Translations under genes and position numbers: made by a program | Notes under the pieces: generated by a model | What the model saw: only the letters and a program-made list of their open reading frames with translations | Told to the model about the DNA's origin: nothing | Databases searched by the model: none | From: JAYSFC01 sp041913505 | GTDB lineage: Bacteria > Pseudomonadota > Gammaproteobacteria > Burkholderiales > Burkholderiaceae_C | Length of the DNA: 29,779 nt | Assembly: GCA_041913505.1 (NCBI GenBank) | Contig: JAYSFC010000037.1 | Coordinates: 1 to 29,779, forward strand | Direction: 5' to 3' | Part shown: in pieces, positions 7,020 through 15,486 of the stretch | How the letters are laid out: the number at the start of each line of letters is the position of its first letter | Position numbering within the stretch: position 1 is the first letter of the stretch

Positions 7020-7289
7020 ATGCCGCCCTCACACACCGCCACACCACACGCCCTTGCTCGGGTTTTATGCCTGCTCCTCTCATTGAGTCTCGGAGGCCCC
7101 CAGGCTGCCTACGCCCAGCACAAGACCGGCGCGAAAACCAAGGCACACACAGCTTCCTCAAGGCACGCCAAAGCGAAGCAGCAGCGCAGCTCCTCGGAAG
7201 AAAGCGCAGCGGAACGGGACCGCAGGCTGCAGAGGGAATGTAGAGGGTTGCCCAATGCAGGCGCATGCCTGGGATACGCCACCCGCTGA
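7020..7289 (+). CDS. Small exported protein of unknown function
   Basis: An 89-residue protein with a clear secretion signal: a short polar start, a hydrophobic core (ALARVLCLLLSLSLGG) and a likely signal peptidase I site after AAYA, near residue 34. The mature part is Lys/Arg/Ser/Glu-rich and ends in ERDRRLQRECRGLPNAGACLGYATR, whose two cysteines could form a disulfide. I recall the C-x-GLPNAGAC-x-GY ending from small uncharacterised Burkholderiales proteins, but no function is known to me. It diverges from the aminotransferase and lies 111 bases before the pilus operon on the same strand. No clear ribosome site is seen. Membership of the pilus operon is possible but unproven. Confidence 0.6.
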   Translation: MPPSHTATPHALARVLCLLLSLSLGGPQAAYAQHKTGAKTKAHTASSRHAKAKQQRSSSEESAAERDRRLQRECRGLPNAGACLGYATR

Positions 7290-7400
7290 GAGCTTCGTGT
7301 TGCCAACGTCCATCCGCAAGAGAAAGCCGGTCGTCGTGTAACAACAACCACTCATCCCTGACACCACCCCCCTCAGGTAGCGCATCCCTACCATGGTTGC

Positions 7401-8000
7401 ATGCGTGTCTCGCCCCCTTCCGTTTCCACCCATGCCCGAGGATTCACGGCCATCGAGTTGATGGTGACCGTGGCCACCCTGGCTGTGCTGGCCGCCCTCG
7501 CTGCACCCAGCTTCGGCCCGCTCATCGAACGTTGGCGCGTTCGCCAAGGGATGGAGGAGTTGCAAGCCACCCTGTACCTCGCCCGCTCGGAGGCCATCAA
7601 GCGCGGCGGCAATGTCACCATCGCCAAGACAGCAAACACCGACGACTGCGCCAACGCCACGGGCGGTACCCAATGGGGTTGCGGCTGGAAGGTGTATTTC
7701 GACGCCAACAAGAACGGCTCGCAGGATGCTTGCGCTCCAGCCACTGCATCCAACGAATGCGACCTGCAGAGCGTCAACACCCCTTCACGTCTGCAAATCA
7801 CGGTGGCCAACAGCACAGGCGCCATCTCCGTGGATCGCTGGGGCATGCTGTCGAATGGTACCACGTCCGGCGCTGCCCAGGCCATGGATTTTCTGGTGGT
7901 GGCCCAGGGCAAGACCGCCAGCGACGCGAGCGCCCTCCGCTTGTGCATCGCCCCAGGAGGACGCTTTGTGCAACTCAAAGGCAGCCAAACCTGCCCCTGA
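7401..8000 (+). CDS. fimT: Type IV minor pilin, FimT/GspH-like (first copy)
   Basis: A 199-residue prepilin. A 14-residue leader ends in Gly before FTAIELMVTVATLAVLAALAAPSF, giving the prepilin peptidase site G|F with Glu at mature position 5 and a hydrophobic helix that inserts in the membrane and later in the pilus core. The GspH/FimT domain follows, with WRVRQGMEELQATLYLARSEAIKRGGNVTI typical of the family, then a Cys-containing head (CGWKVYFDANKNG). It is first in a run of pilus genes read in one direction. FimT-like minor pilins help start pilus assembly, and some bind DNA during uptake; whether this copy does is unknown. It closely resembles the next gene. Confidence 0.9.
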   Translation: MRVSPPSVSTHARGFTAIELMVTVATLAVLAALAAPSFGPLIERWRVRQGMEELQATLYLARSEAIKRGGNVTIAKTANTDDCANATGGTQWGCGWKVYFDANKNGSQDACAPATASNECDLQSVNTPSRLQITVANSTGAISVDRWGMLSNGTTSGAAQAMDFLVVAQGKTASDASALRLCIAPGGRFVQLKGSQTCP

Positions 8001-8018
8001 CATCGCCGCACGTCCTCC

Positions 8019-8597
8019 ATGCGCACCCCTAACTTACCGCGTACCCGACCACCTCTTGCCAACTCTGACGGCTTTACCGCGATCGAGTTGATGGTCACTG
8101 TTGCCGTCCTGGCGGCGCTGGCCACCTTGGCAGGACCCAGCTTCACTGTGTTGCTGGAGAACTGGCGCGTACGCCAAGCGACCGAACAGTTGCAATCCAC
8201 GCTGTACTACGCGCGCTCCGAAGCGATCAAGCGCAACGGCCAGGTGGTCATCCAGAAAATACCGAACAGCACCAACGGCTGCACCAGTGCCAGCGGCAAC
8301 CGCGACTGGGATTGCGGCTGGATCGTGTGCCATGACACCAACGGCAACGGCGCCTGCAATGCCGCCGAGCCCGTATTGCAGCGCATCGACACCCCCAGCA
8401 ACGTGCAAGTCAGCCGCACCGGCGGTGGCGCCAACATCAAGCTCAACCGCTGGGGCCTGGTCGATGGCACTTGGCTGGGATTCAGTCTGGTGCCGCTCTA
8501 CAAGCCCACCACCCACCCTGGTGCACGCGGCGTTTGCATGAGCTCTGGCGGGCGCATCCGAGTCATTCCTCCCGAGGCCATCCCATGCACCGGATAG
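8019..8597 (+). CDS. Type IV minor pilin, FimT/GspH-like (second copy)
   Basis: A 192-residue prepilin with an 18-residue leader, cleavage at G|FTAIELMVTVAVLAALATLAGPSF and Glu5 kept. It parallels the preceding gene across the helix and the family block (WRVRQATEQLQSTLYYARSEAIKRNGQVVI) and the CGW-IVCHDTNGNG segment, so the two look like a tandem duplication. The carboxy-terminal halves differ more; this copy has extra cysteines (CHDTNGNGACNA, GVCMSSGG). It begins 18 bases after the first copy and overlaps pilV by 13 bases, so it is inside the operon. The two paralogues might occupy different places in the initiation complex, or one could act as the FimU equivalent; this is inference. Confidence 0.88.
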   Translation: MRTPNLPRTRPPLANSDGFTAIELMVTVAVLAALATLAGPSFTVLLENWRVRQATEQLQSTLYYARSEAIKRNGQVVIQKIPNSTNGCTSASGNRDWDCGWIVCHDTNGNGACNAAEPVLQRIDTPSNVQVSRTGGGANIKLNRWGLVDGTWLGFSLVPLYKPTTHPGARGVCMSSGGRIRVIPPEAIPCTG

Positions 8598-9235
8598 AAA
8601 ATCCCCCCCTTGCTCGCGCGCATCGCCAGCGCGGCATCACCTTGATCGAATCCATGGTGGCCATCATCGTCGCCGTCCTGGGTGTCCTGGGTATCGTAGG
8701 AATGCAAATGCGTACCCTGGCCGACACGCAAACCGCCGTGCGCCGAGCCCAGGCGGTCCGCCTGATTGGAGACCTGAGTGAGCGCATGAGAACCAGTCCG
8801 AACGGGCTCTCTGATCTCAACAACTACCTCTCCGGGTACGACAGCTTTCCATCGCCCGGCAACTGCGCCAGCAATCCCTGCAGCCATACCGCCCTGGCGC
8901 AGTACGACCTTGCCACGTGGAAACAAGCTGTACGCGATAGCCTCCCGTTGGGCCAAGCCAACATTTTCTTGGCCCCTGGCGAAGCCACCAATCGGCGCCT
9001 ACTGGGTGTGATGGTCAGTTGGCGCGAGAACGAGCGCGACACCAGCAGCGCCTACAAAAACAACATCGACGCGACCCAGGTGCGCGCAGCCGATGGCACG
9101 TTGAGTGCCGGCACGGACGCCAACAACGCCTGCCCGGCAGACCGCACCTGCCAACTGCAGTACCTCTCCATCCCTGCCCGCTGCGCTCCCTACGCCAGCA
9201 GCGGGAGCACCCAGTTCTACTGTCCCGGCCCCTGA
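8585..9235 (+). CDS. pilV: Type IV pilus modification/minor pilin PilV
   Basis: A 216-residue minor pilin. The 17-residue leader ends RQRG before ITLIESMVAIIVAVLGVLGIVGMQMRTLADTQTAVRRAQA, matching the PilV family (ITLIESMVA-x4-VLGVLG). Glu5 of the mature protein is present. The globular part holds several cysteines, including NCASNPCSH and CPADRTCQL, and ends CAPYASSGSTQFYCPGP. PilV forms part of the minor pilin complex that primes polymerisation at the inner membrane. The start at 8585 overlaps the fimT-like gene by 13 bases; the open frame further upstream lies inside that gene and lacks a prepilin leader. PilW starts one base after the stop. Confidence 0.92.
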   Translation: MHRIENPPLARAHRQRGITLIESMVAIIVAVLGVLGIVGMQMRTLADTQTAVRRAQAVRLIGDLSERMRTSPNGLSDLNNYLSGYDSFPSPGNCASNPCSHTALAQYDLATWKQAVRDSLPLGQANIFLAPGEATNRRLLGVMVSWRENERDTSSAYKNNIDATQVRAADGTLSAGTDANNACPADRTCQLQYLSIPARCAPYASSGSTQFYCPGP

Positions 9236-9236
9236 C

Positions 9237-10172
9237 ATGTCTTCCCCAACCATCAACGCCGGTACCGGCGCGACCACCACTCGCCCCACCGCGCTCGAAT
9301 CGCCTGGCCGCCACGCGCAACGGGGTGTCACGCTCATTGAACTAATGGTGGGCATCGCCATCGGCCTGCTCGTGGTTGCCGTGGCCATGGCCGCGCTCAT
9401 GGTGTCGCGCGGTATCTCGGGCACCGTGAGCGATGCCAGCTCCATCCAGCAACAAGCCGCTTATGCCATGCGCGTGATCAGCATGCAGCTGCGCCAAGCG
9501 GGCTCGCTGTACCTGAACCCCAACCCTACCGGCGCGGCCGCCGCCAACGCCCTCATGGCCCCCGTGGCGTTCGAAACCAAAGCCACGGCAGCATCGGGCA
9601 TCAGCTTCGATCCAGCCTCCGACACGCTGTCCGCCGCCAGTGGCGCCCTCACGGTAGGGTATCGCCGCTACGCAGACCCTGTGTACATCGCATCCACACC
9701 CATGTCCCTGGTGCGCAACTGCGTGGGCGGCCCGGCAGATAGCAGTGTCGACCAGAACATCCAAAGCATCTTCCAGCTGAACGGCAACAAACTGCAGTGC
9801 AATGGCAATGGCGGAGGCGCTCAAGACATCGTGCAGCGCGCCGCCAATTTCCAGGTGCGCTACCTCCTGCAAGACAACAGCGTCCCAGGCGACAGCAAGA
9901 TCCAGTACGTCGCCAACGTGGCGACTGCCGACTGGTCCAAAGTGCAGGGCGTGGAAATCTGCCTGGTGCTCTATGGCACCGAAACCGTCGACGTCCCCGA
10001 CGACGTCAATCCATCGGTGACCCCATCCAGGAAATACAGCGAGTACGTCGACTGCGATGGCAGCAACGTGAACATCAATACCCTTGCTGGCGACCGTGCG
10101 CGGCGCCTGCACATCGCATTCCGCAGCGTGTTCCAGTTGCGCAGCCAAGGGCTGCTGGGTACGGTGCTTTGA
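9237..10172 (+). CDS. pilW: Type IV pilus minor pilin PilW
   Basis: A 311-residue minor pilin with a rather long 30-residue leader ending in HAQRG, then VTLIELMVGIAIGLLVVAVAMAALMVSRG, the PilW signature (LIELMVGIAIGLL). Glu5 is present. The large domain includes TDD-like and Cys-bearing loops (VRNCVGGPAD, KLQCNGNGGG, VDCDGSNV) and a late conserved stretch VQGVEICLVLYGTE. The protein ends HIAFRSVFQLRSQGLLGTVL, close to the FxxVxxLRN ending of PilW relatives. The ATG at 9237 follows the pilV stop by one base, implying coupling. The open frame before it overlaps pilV and has no leader features. With PilV and PilX it should link the pilus core to PilY1. Confidence 0.92.
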   Translation: MSSPTINAGTGATTTRPTALESPGRHAQRGVTLIELMVGIAIGLLVVAVAMAALMVSRGISGTVSDASSIQQQAAYAMRVISMQLRQAGSLYLNPNPTGAAAANALMAPVAFETKATAASGISFDPASDTLSAASGALTVGYRRYADPVYIASTPMSLVRNCVGGPADSSVDQNIQSIFQLNGNKLQCNGNGGGAQDIVQRAANFQVRYLLQDNSVPGDSKIQYVANVATADWSKVQGVEICLVLYGTETVDVPDDVNPSVTPSRKYSEYVDCDGSNVNINTLAGDRARRLHIAFRSVFQLRSQGLLGTVL

Positions 10173-10186
10173 GCAAAGCCACCTTC

Positions 10187-10957
10187 ATGCACCGCATGCC
10201 ACACCCCGCCCACACACGCCAGCACGGCATCGCGCTGTTCGTCGTCATTGTCTTCGTTCTTCTGTCCATGCTTCTAGCGCTGTGGGCCTCGCGCACCTCG
10301 CTGTTCAATGAAATGGTGGTTGGCAACGACGCCGACTACCAACGGGCCTTCGAGGCCGCGCAAGCTCTGATACAGGATGCGGAGTTCGATATCCGGGGAG
10401 AAAACCCCGACGGGACTCCCTGCACCCCCAACAACGACATCTGCCGTCAAACCACTCTCGACAAAATTCCGCTCGAAGCAAAGGACTTAGGCCCATTGCT
10501 GGCCACCCTGGGCAACCAAACCACTCTCTGCCGCAACGGCCTATGCGCGAAGCGTCTGGGGCGACAAGACTTCTGGAACTACACCAACGCCACCAACCCC
10601 ACCCCAACCAACCTGCAGACCGGCGAAGTGCCTCTGGAGCAGCTCGCGACCACCGGCGTGGGCGCACGTTATGGCCAGTACACCGGGGCGACCAACACGG
10701 CCACCACCGGCCAACTCAACCCCATCCTGGCTGACAGGAGCGACGACAGCCGCGGCGGCTGGTACTGGATTGAAGTGCTGCCCTACAACGACAGCAGCAA
10801 GAACTCCGGCCTGGTCGTTGGGGGTGAGCAGAACCTGCTGACGCTGAACCTCACCCCCAATGTGGTCTACCGCATCACGGCGCTGGCCCGTGGCCTCAAG
10901 CCCAGCACCACCGTGGTGCTGCAGGAAACCTACGTGCGGCAAAAGCGCAAAGACTGA
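10187..10957 (+). CDS. pilX: Type IV pilus assembly protein PilX
   Basis: A 256-residue PilX-type minor pilin. The leader MHRMPHPAHTRQHG precedes IALFVVIVFVLLSMLLALWASRTSLFNEMVVGNDADYQRAFEAAQALIQDAE, which matches the PilX amino-terminal domain (membrane helix, then NE-MVGN-D and AFEAAQALI-DAE). Mature position 5 is Val instead of Glu, as in the GspK-like tip pilins that cap the complex. The following region has CxPNNDICRQT and a WYWIEVLPY segment, and the end (YRITALARGLKPSTTVVLQETYVRQ) is typical of the family. It begins 14 bases after pilW; an alternative ATG at 10196 would shorten the leader by three residues. A 90-base gap separates it from pilY1. Confidence 0.92.
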   Translation: MHRMPHPAHTRQHGIALFVVIVFVLLSMLLALWASRTSLFNEMVVGNDADYQRAFEAAQALIQDAEFDIRGENPDGTPCTPNNDICRQTTLDKIPLEAKDLGPLLATLGNQTTLCRNGLCAKRLGRQDFWNYTNATNPTPTNLQTGEVPLEQLATTGVGARYGQYTGATNTATTGQLNPILADRSDDSRGGWYWIEVLPYNDSSKNSGLVVGGEQNLLTLNLTPNVVYRITALARGLKPSTTVVLQETYVRQKRKD

Positions 10958-11047
10958 CGGACGCTGCAAAAAGCCACGGCCGTCAACGCAATCTTCGCGA
11001 ACCTCAGAGCCCCTATCAACCACCACAGTCGACAACAGGAGCACGCC

Positions 11048-14000
11048 ATGCCCCGCACCCCTCCCCGCTTCCGCAAGACTCTGCTCGCCCTGGCCGCAGG
11101 CGCAGCACTGGCCCCGCATGGCAGTTGGGCGCTGGACCTGACACAATCGCCGCCGGGCAGCATCGAGCCTTATGTGGCGCCCAACGTCATCGTTTCGATT
11201 GACGACTCGGGGAGTATGAACTGGCAGATCACCAACACCAATACGGGGTTGTCATCCATCACCACGCCCAATGCCGACGGCACCTGGGATACCCGTGCCA
11301 AGCGCATCAACGTACTGAAGTACGCGCTCACCCAAACCTTCACCAATACCACCTTGCTGCCCGACAAGAAAATCCGGTTGGCCTGGCAAGCGATGTGGAA
11401 CAACGGTGGTGCGTCCAATGCCCTGAACGTCGACAGTGCCAGCATGCAGACGAATTCCATGCGTCCGCTGCAAGGTACGCAACGCACCAATTTTTTGAAT
11501 TTCGTCAGCAGCCTCACACCAGGTAACGGCACTCCCTCCCATCAGATGTTCAAGCAGGCCGACAGCTACATGCGGCGCGCCCTGAGCACCAACGGCCCCT
11601 GGGCATCGGACCCGGGCAACACCGGTGCCCCCTATCTGGGTTGCCGGCGCAATTACCACATCTTCATGACCGACGGTCGCTGGAACGGCACGGCGTACAA
11701 CATTCCCGACACCAACCGGCGCGACAACGCCACCAACCTCGCGCTGCCTGACGCTGCGGTATATGGCGGCACTACGGCTACCGATCGAAAAAAGACCGCG
11801 CTCTACCGCGACAGCAACGCCACCTCCACTTTGGCCGACTGGGCTTTCTACAGTTGGGCAACCCCGCTGCAAACCTCAGGTTTGACCGGCACCGTGCAAC
11901 CTAAAGCCGATTACCGCAAGGCGCCAGCCACCGAAAATTTTGGCAACGACCTCGCCGGCACGCCCGCCATCCTGGACCGCTACTGGAATCCCCGCTACGA
12001 CCCGGCGACCTGGCCCCACATGGTGACATACACCATTGGCGTCAGTACCGACGCCACCACATGGCCCTTCTCGCCCGGCATCGTCTCTCCCACGCAAACG
12101 GTGCCCTATGGCTACGACAACAGCTTTCTCGACCTGGTAACCGGCAACAAGACGTGGCCCACCTTATCTTCGAGCGATGACAGCCAGAACAACGACCACG
12201 CCGTGGATCTTTGGCACGCGGCCCTCAACAGCCGTGGCCGTTATTACGCGATCATGAAAGGCGAAGACCTCCAAAAAGCCTTCACGGAAATCATCGGCCA
12301 GATCAACACCCAGACGCAGCCCAATACCACCTCCACGGCCACCAGCGGCTCCAACACCACGCGCAATAACGTGGGCAAGTTCACCGGCAACTACGAGCCA
12401 CAGAACAATTGGAAAGGCTTTGTGAAAGCCGATACCGTGAAAACAGACGGCACGACCGAACCCAACACCGGCTGGGGCGGACAGACCACAGCGGACAAAC
12501 TCGACGCCACCGGGTTTTCCGTGGCCAACCGCGTGGTGCTGAGTTGGAGCGACAAATGGAACCTCACCAAATACAAAGGCGGGGTCTCCTTCCAGTGGGC
12601 CAGCGATGAAACCTACCTCAGCACCAACCAAAAGCTCTGGCTGCAAAAGGCAGCCGATTTTTCCGGACTGAATGCGGGCGCCGACCAGGGCGCTACCGCT
12701 GGCCAGCAACGGCTCAACTACATCCGTGGCGACCGCAGCCTGGAGGGTTCGGACTCTTCGGGCTACACCGCATCCAAACCCTACCGCGAGCGCAAGAGCC
12801 GGGAAGGCGACATCATCAACTCGGTCGTTTGGTACACCGGAGCACCATCGGCCAACCTGCCCCTCAAGGGCTACGATGCCTTTACCCGAGACAGAAGCGG
12901 CCGCGCCGCGATGATCTACGTCGGCGGCAACGACGGCATGCTGCACGGCTTTGCCGCCGCCGACGGCAGCGAAAAAATCGCCTATGTCCCCCGGGGCGTG
13001 ATGCCCAACATCAACCAGTTGACCGACCCGCAGTTCAACACCAACCACAAGTTCTTTGTGGATGGCTCGCCCATGACCGGCGACGTAGATCTGGGCACGG
13101 GCGTGCAAGACCCGCAAGATCCCACCTACAACACGAACTACTCCCCGAACTGGCGCACGCTGCTGGTGGGCACGTTGGGTGCAGGCGGCAAGGGCTACTT
13201 CGTGCTCGACGTGACAGATCCATCGAGCACCGCCACCGGCTTCGTCACCGCCAATGCGCAAAACCTGGTCGTGATGGACCGCACGCGCGGCGCTCTCGAA
13301 ACCGCCCCCAACTGCACGGCCACCGGCATCACCAGCGCCGAGCAAACCGTGTGCCTTCGCGCCGTGGACGAAGACAGGGACATCGGCCACATCACCGCGC
13401 GCCCGGTGCAGGACGACAACGATCCCATGCGCACCACCCAAATCACGCGCATGAACAACAACCGCTGGGCGGTAGTGCTGGGCAACGGTTACAACAGCGC
13501 CAGCCAGCGACCGGTGCTGCTCATCCAGTATCTGGATGGTCAACAGGAACTGGTGCGTATTCCCGTCACCGCCGTCGCTGCCGGAACAGGTCTGGCCAAT
13601 GACAACGGCTTGTCGGCCCCACGCCTGGTAGACCTGAACGGCGATGGCCGACTCGACATCGCCTACGCCGGAGACAACCAGGGCAATCTGTGGAAATTCG
13701 ACCTGACCAACATTGACCCGACCCAATGGGGCGTGGCCTTTGGCGGATCGCCCCTGTTCACGGCCCAGGGAGCGGCTGCACTGGGCAACAGTTCACGCCC
13801 CAAGGTCCAACCCATCACGGTTGCCCCCACCGTACGCGCCAACGATCGCGTGAAAGTCGTAGGCAGCGGCACCAACGCCAAGACGGTGTCCGTGGGCGGC
13901 ATGATGGTCGCCTTCGGCACGGGCCGCAACGTTGCACAGGCCGACCCCAACAACGTGGATGTGCAAACCTTGTACTCGGTACTGGACAACACGCGCTACA

Positions 14001-14641
14001 ACGTGGTCAACACCACCCTGGGCAAGCGCCTGCAGATAAACCCCGGTGCCGGCACATGCACCCCGACCCCGGCGGCGGACTGCGTTCCAGCACCCGCAGC
14101 GCTGGGCACGGGGGTCACCAACGCCAAGCTGGCACAACAAAAAATCACCGAGCTTTCGGGCGGAACCTACGCCACCGTGGATGTCCAGGACGAGTTGAAA
14201 AAAGACACCTGGTCCAACTTCAACGGTTGGTACATGGATCTGCCCGCCATCGGCGAGCGCCTGCTCAAGCCTCTGGAGTTCTACGACGGCACCAACCTCC
14301 TGGCCGCGTACTCGCAAGTGCCCGCCAAAGGCTCCAGCAATGTGAGCGCTAACGTGGAAAGCTGCGACGCTACCTCGGTCGACGACGAGCGCCAATATCG
14401 CACGCTGATCAACATCATGGATGGGAAACGCCCCACGGTGCAGCTAGTGGACATGAATGGCGACAGCGCCTTCAACGCCGCCGGCGACCTGGGTGTGTCG
14501 CGCGTTCAAGTGACCAAGGGCCCGCACAATCTGATCACCAAGAACGACAAGGTCCTCGACATCGACAAGGACAACAAGAAGGAAACCCTGGCCCGTATGC
14601 CCGAGCAATCGCTGCGCCCAAGCTGGCGCCAGATGCAGTAG
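11048..14641 (+). CDS. pilY1: Type IV pilus tip adhesin PilY1
   Basis: A 1197-residue secreted adhesin and pilus regulator. A signal peptide of about 28 residues ends HGSWA. A von Willebrand A-like part follows, with the MIDAS start D52-x-S54-x-S56 (VSIDDSGSM) and a later FMTDGRWNG. From about residue 590 comes the conserved PilY1 beta-propeller domain (YVGGNDGMLHGFAAADGSE, LLVGTLGAGGKGYFVLDVTDP, VVLGNGYNS). A calcium loop of EF-hand type sits at residues 862-870 (DLNGDGRLD), followed by IAYAGDNQGNLWKFDL; this loop controls pilus extension in Pseudomonas. AGGAG lies 6 bases before the ATG. It is the largest gene of the operon, after the minor pilins that should carry it to the tip, with pilE 12 bases later. 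Confidence 0.96.
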   Translation: MPRTPPRFRKTLLALAAGAALAPHGSWALDLTQSPPGSIEPYVAPNVIVSIDDSGSMNWQITNTNTGLSSITTPNADGTWDTRAKRINVLKYALTQTFTNTTLLPDKKIRLAWQAMWNNGGASNALNVDSASMQTNSMRPLQGTQRTNFLNFVSSLTPGNGTPSHQMFKQADSYMRRALSTNGPWASDPGNTGAPYLGCRRNYHIFMTDGRWNGTAYNIPDTNRRDNATNLALPDAAVYGGTTATDRKKTALYRDSNATSTLADWAFYSWATPLQTSGLTGTVQPKADYRKAPATENFGNDLAGTPAILDRYWNPRYDPATWPHMVTYTIGVSTDATTWPFSPGIVSPTQTVPYGYDNSFLDLVTGNKTWPTLSSSDDSQNNDHAVDLWHAALNSRGRYYAIMKGEDLQKAFTEIIGQINTQTQPNTTSTATSGSNTTRNNVGKFTGNYEPQNNWKGFVKADTVKTDGTTEPNTGWGGQTTADKLDATGFSVANRVVLSWSDKWNLTKYKGGVSFQWASDETYLSTNQKLWLQKAADFSGLNAGADQGATAGQQRLNYIRGDRSLEGSDSSGYTASKPYRERKSREGDIINSVVWYTGAPSANLPLKGYDAFTRDRSGRAAMIYVGGNDGMLHGFAAADGSEKIAYVPRGVMPNINQLTDPQFNTNHKFFVDGSPMTGDVDLGTGVQDPQDPTYNTNYSPNWRTLLVGTLGAGGKGYFVLDVTDPSSTATGFVTANAQNLVVMDRTRGALETAPNCTATGITSAEQTVCLRAVDEDRDIGHITARPVQDDNDPMRTTQITRMNNNRWAVVLGNGYNSASQRPVLLIQYLDGQQELVRIPVTAVAAGTGLANDNGLSAPRLVDLNGDGRLDIAYAGDNQGNLWKFDLTNIDPTQWGVAFGGSPLFTAQGAAALGNSSRPKVQPITVAPTVRANDRVKVVGSGTNAKTVSVGGMMVAFGTGRNVAQADPNNVDVQTLYSVLDNTRYNVVNTTLGKRLQINPGAGTCTPTPAADCVPAPAALGTGVTNAKLAQQKITELSGGTYATVDVQDELKKDTWSNFNGWYMDLPAIGERLLKPLEFYDGTNLLAAYSQVPAKGSSNVSANVESCDATSVDDERQYRTLINIMDGKRPTVQLVDMNGDSAFNAAGDLGVSRVQVTKGPHNLITKNDKVLDIDKDNKKETLARMPEQSLRPSWRQMQ

Positions 14642-14653
14642 AGAAAGCACCCC

Positions 14654-15094
14654 ATGACCCAGACCATGCATCCCGCCCAGCAGGGCTTTACCCTGATCGA
14701 GCTGATGATCGTGGTGGCGGTAGTGGCCATTCTCTCGGCCATCGCCTACCCCAGCTACACCGCCTACGTACAGCGCGGCCACCGTGCCGACGCACGCGCT
14801 GGTTTGCTACAGGCCGCACAGTGGATGGAGCGCGCAGCTACCGCCTCTGGCGTCTACCCCACGGCGCTGCCTGCAACCCTGACTTGGACGGCGGACGACG
14901 CCAAACGCTACACCATCGCCATTGCCGCCAGCAACACCACAGCAGCCTTCACCTTGACAGCCACTCCCAAGAACCCTGGACCGCAGGCAGGTGACAAATG
15001 TGGAACCTACACGCTGAGCAACACAGGCCTGCGCGGCGCCAACGGAAAAACCACCGGACAGACGGGCTACAACCCCGATTGCTGGGGTAAGTAA
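14654..15094 (+). CDS. pilE: Type IV pilin-like protein PilE
   Basis: A 146-residue prepilin with an 11-residue leader (MTQTMHPAQQG) and a textbook mature start FTLIELMIVVAVVAILSAIAYPSYTAYVQRGHRADARAGLLQAAQWMER. This matches the PilE minor pilin of the pilV-W-X-Y1-E cluster; the main pilin would be expected elsewhere in the genome. Two cysteines near the end (DKCGTYTLSN and YNPDCWGK) should close the D-region disulfide loop. It begins 12 bases after pilY1 and is last in the operon. GAGAAAG lies about 8 bases before the ATG. I see no convincing intrinsic terminator behind it. Confidence 0.93.
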   Translation: MTQTMHPAQQGFTLIELMIVVAVVAILSAIAYPSYTAYVQRGHRADARAGLLQAAQWMERAATASGVYPTALPATLTWTADDAKRYTIAIAASNTTAAFTLTATPKNPGPQAGDKCGTYTLSNTGLRGANGKTTGQTGYNPDCWGK

Positions 15095-15486
15095 GCACGG
15101 GAAGCCAGGGGGCCCTCAATCGATCAGCGCACGAGGAGCTTCTTGGGCGCCAGCCCACCATGCCAGCGCCATCATCCGGAGGATAAGCGGCATTCTTCAC
15201 CTGAAGCGGCGCGGAACATCCGAAGACTGCGCACGGCGGGCCTGGCGACCCCGGATATGCGCCTTGCTCGCACAGCGCACGTCGGAAGTGCAGATGCGTG
15301 GCCCACGCGTTGCGCACGCTCGCATGTGCCAGAATCAGCGCCGCGCGCCAGGCATTGGTCGCCGCCATTGCGCTGGTGCGCGGTTTGACTTCCGTGGCAC
15401 GTAGCACAGGCGACCTCCATGGTGGGGGTGTCGCGTGCGACCCTTGCCGTTTTCACCACTGGCCGGCATACCGCCATCGCCCTTTT
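15095..15486. other. Gene-free stretch between pilE and ribD
   Basis: These 392 bases have open frames on both strands but none that I can support as a gene. The most suggestive feature is on the minus strand: bases 15392-15406 encode CATCH, a c-type haem attachment motif, within an open frame of 113 codons (15172-15513). That frame would overlap the ribD start, has no signal peptide, and its remaining sequence looks unconstrained. No promoter for ribD and no terminator for the pilus operon could be picked out with confidence. Confidence 0.6.

Noticed and set aside
7290..7400. Sigma-54 promoter for the minor pilin operon
   Set aside because: No GG-N10-GC element with TGGCAC and TTGC at proper spacing was found; no convincing sigma-70 hexamers either.
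12164..13726. 520-codon open frame on the minus strand
   Set aside because: Antisense to pilY1; Val/Gly/His-rich translation without motifs.
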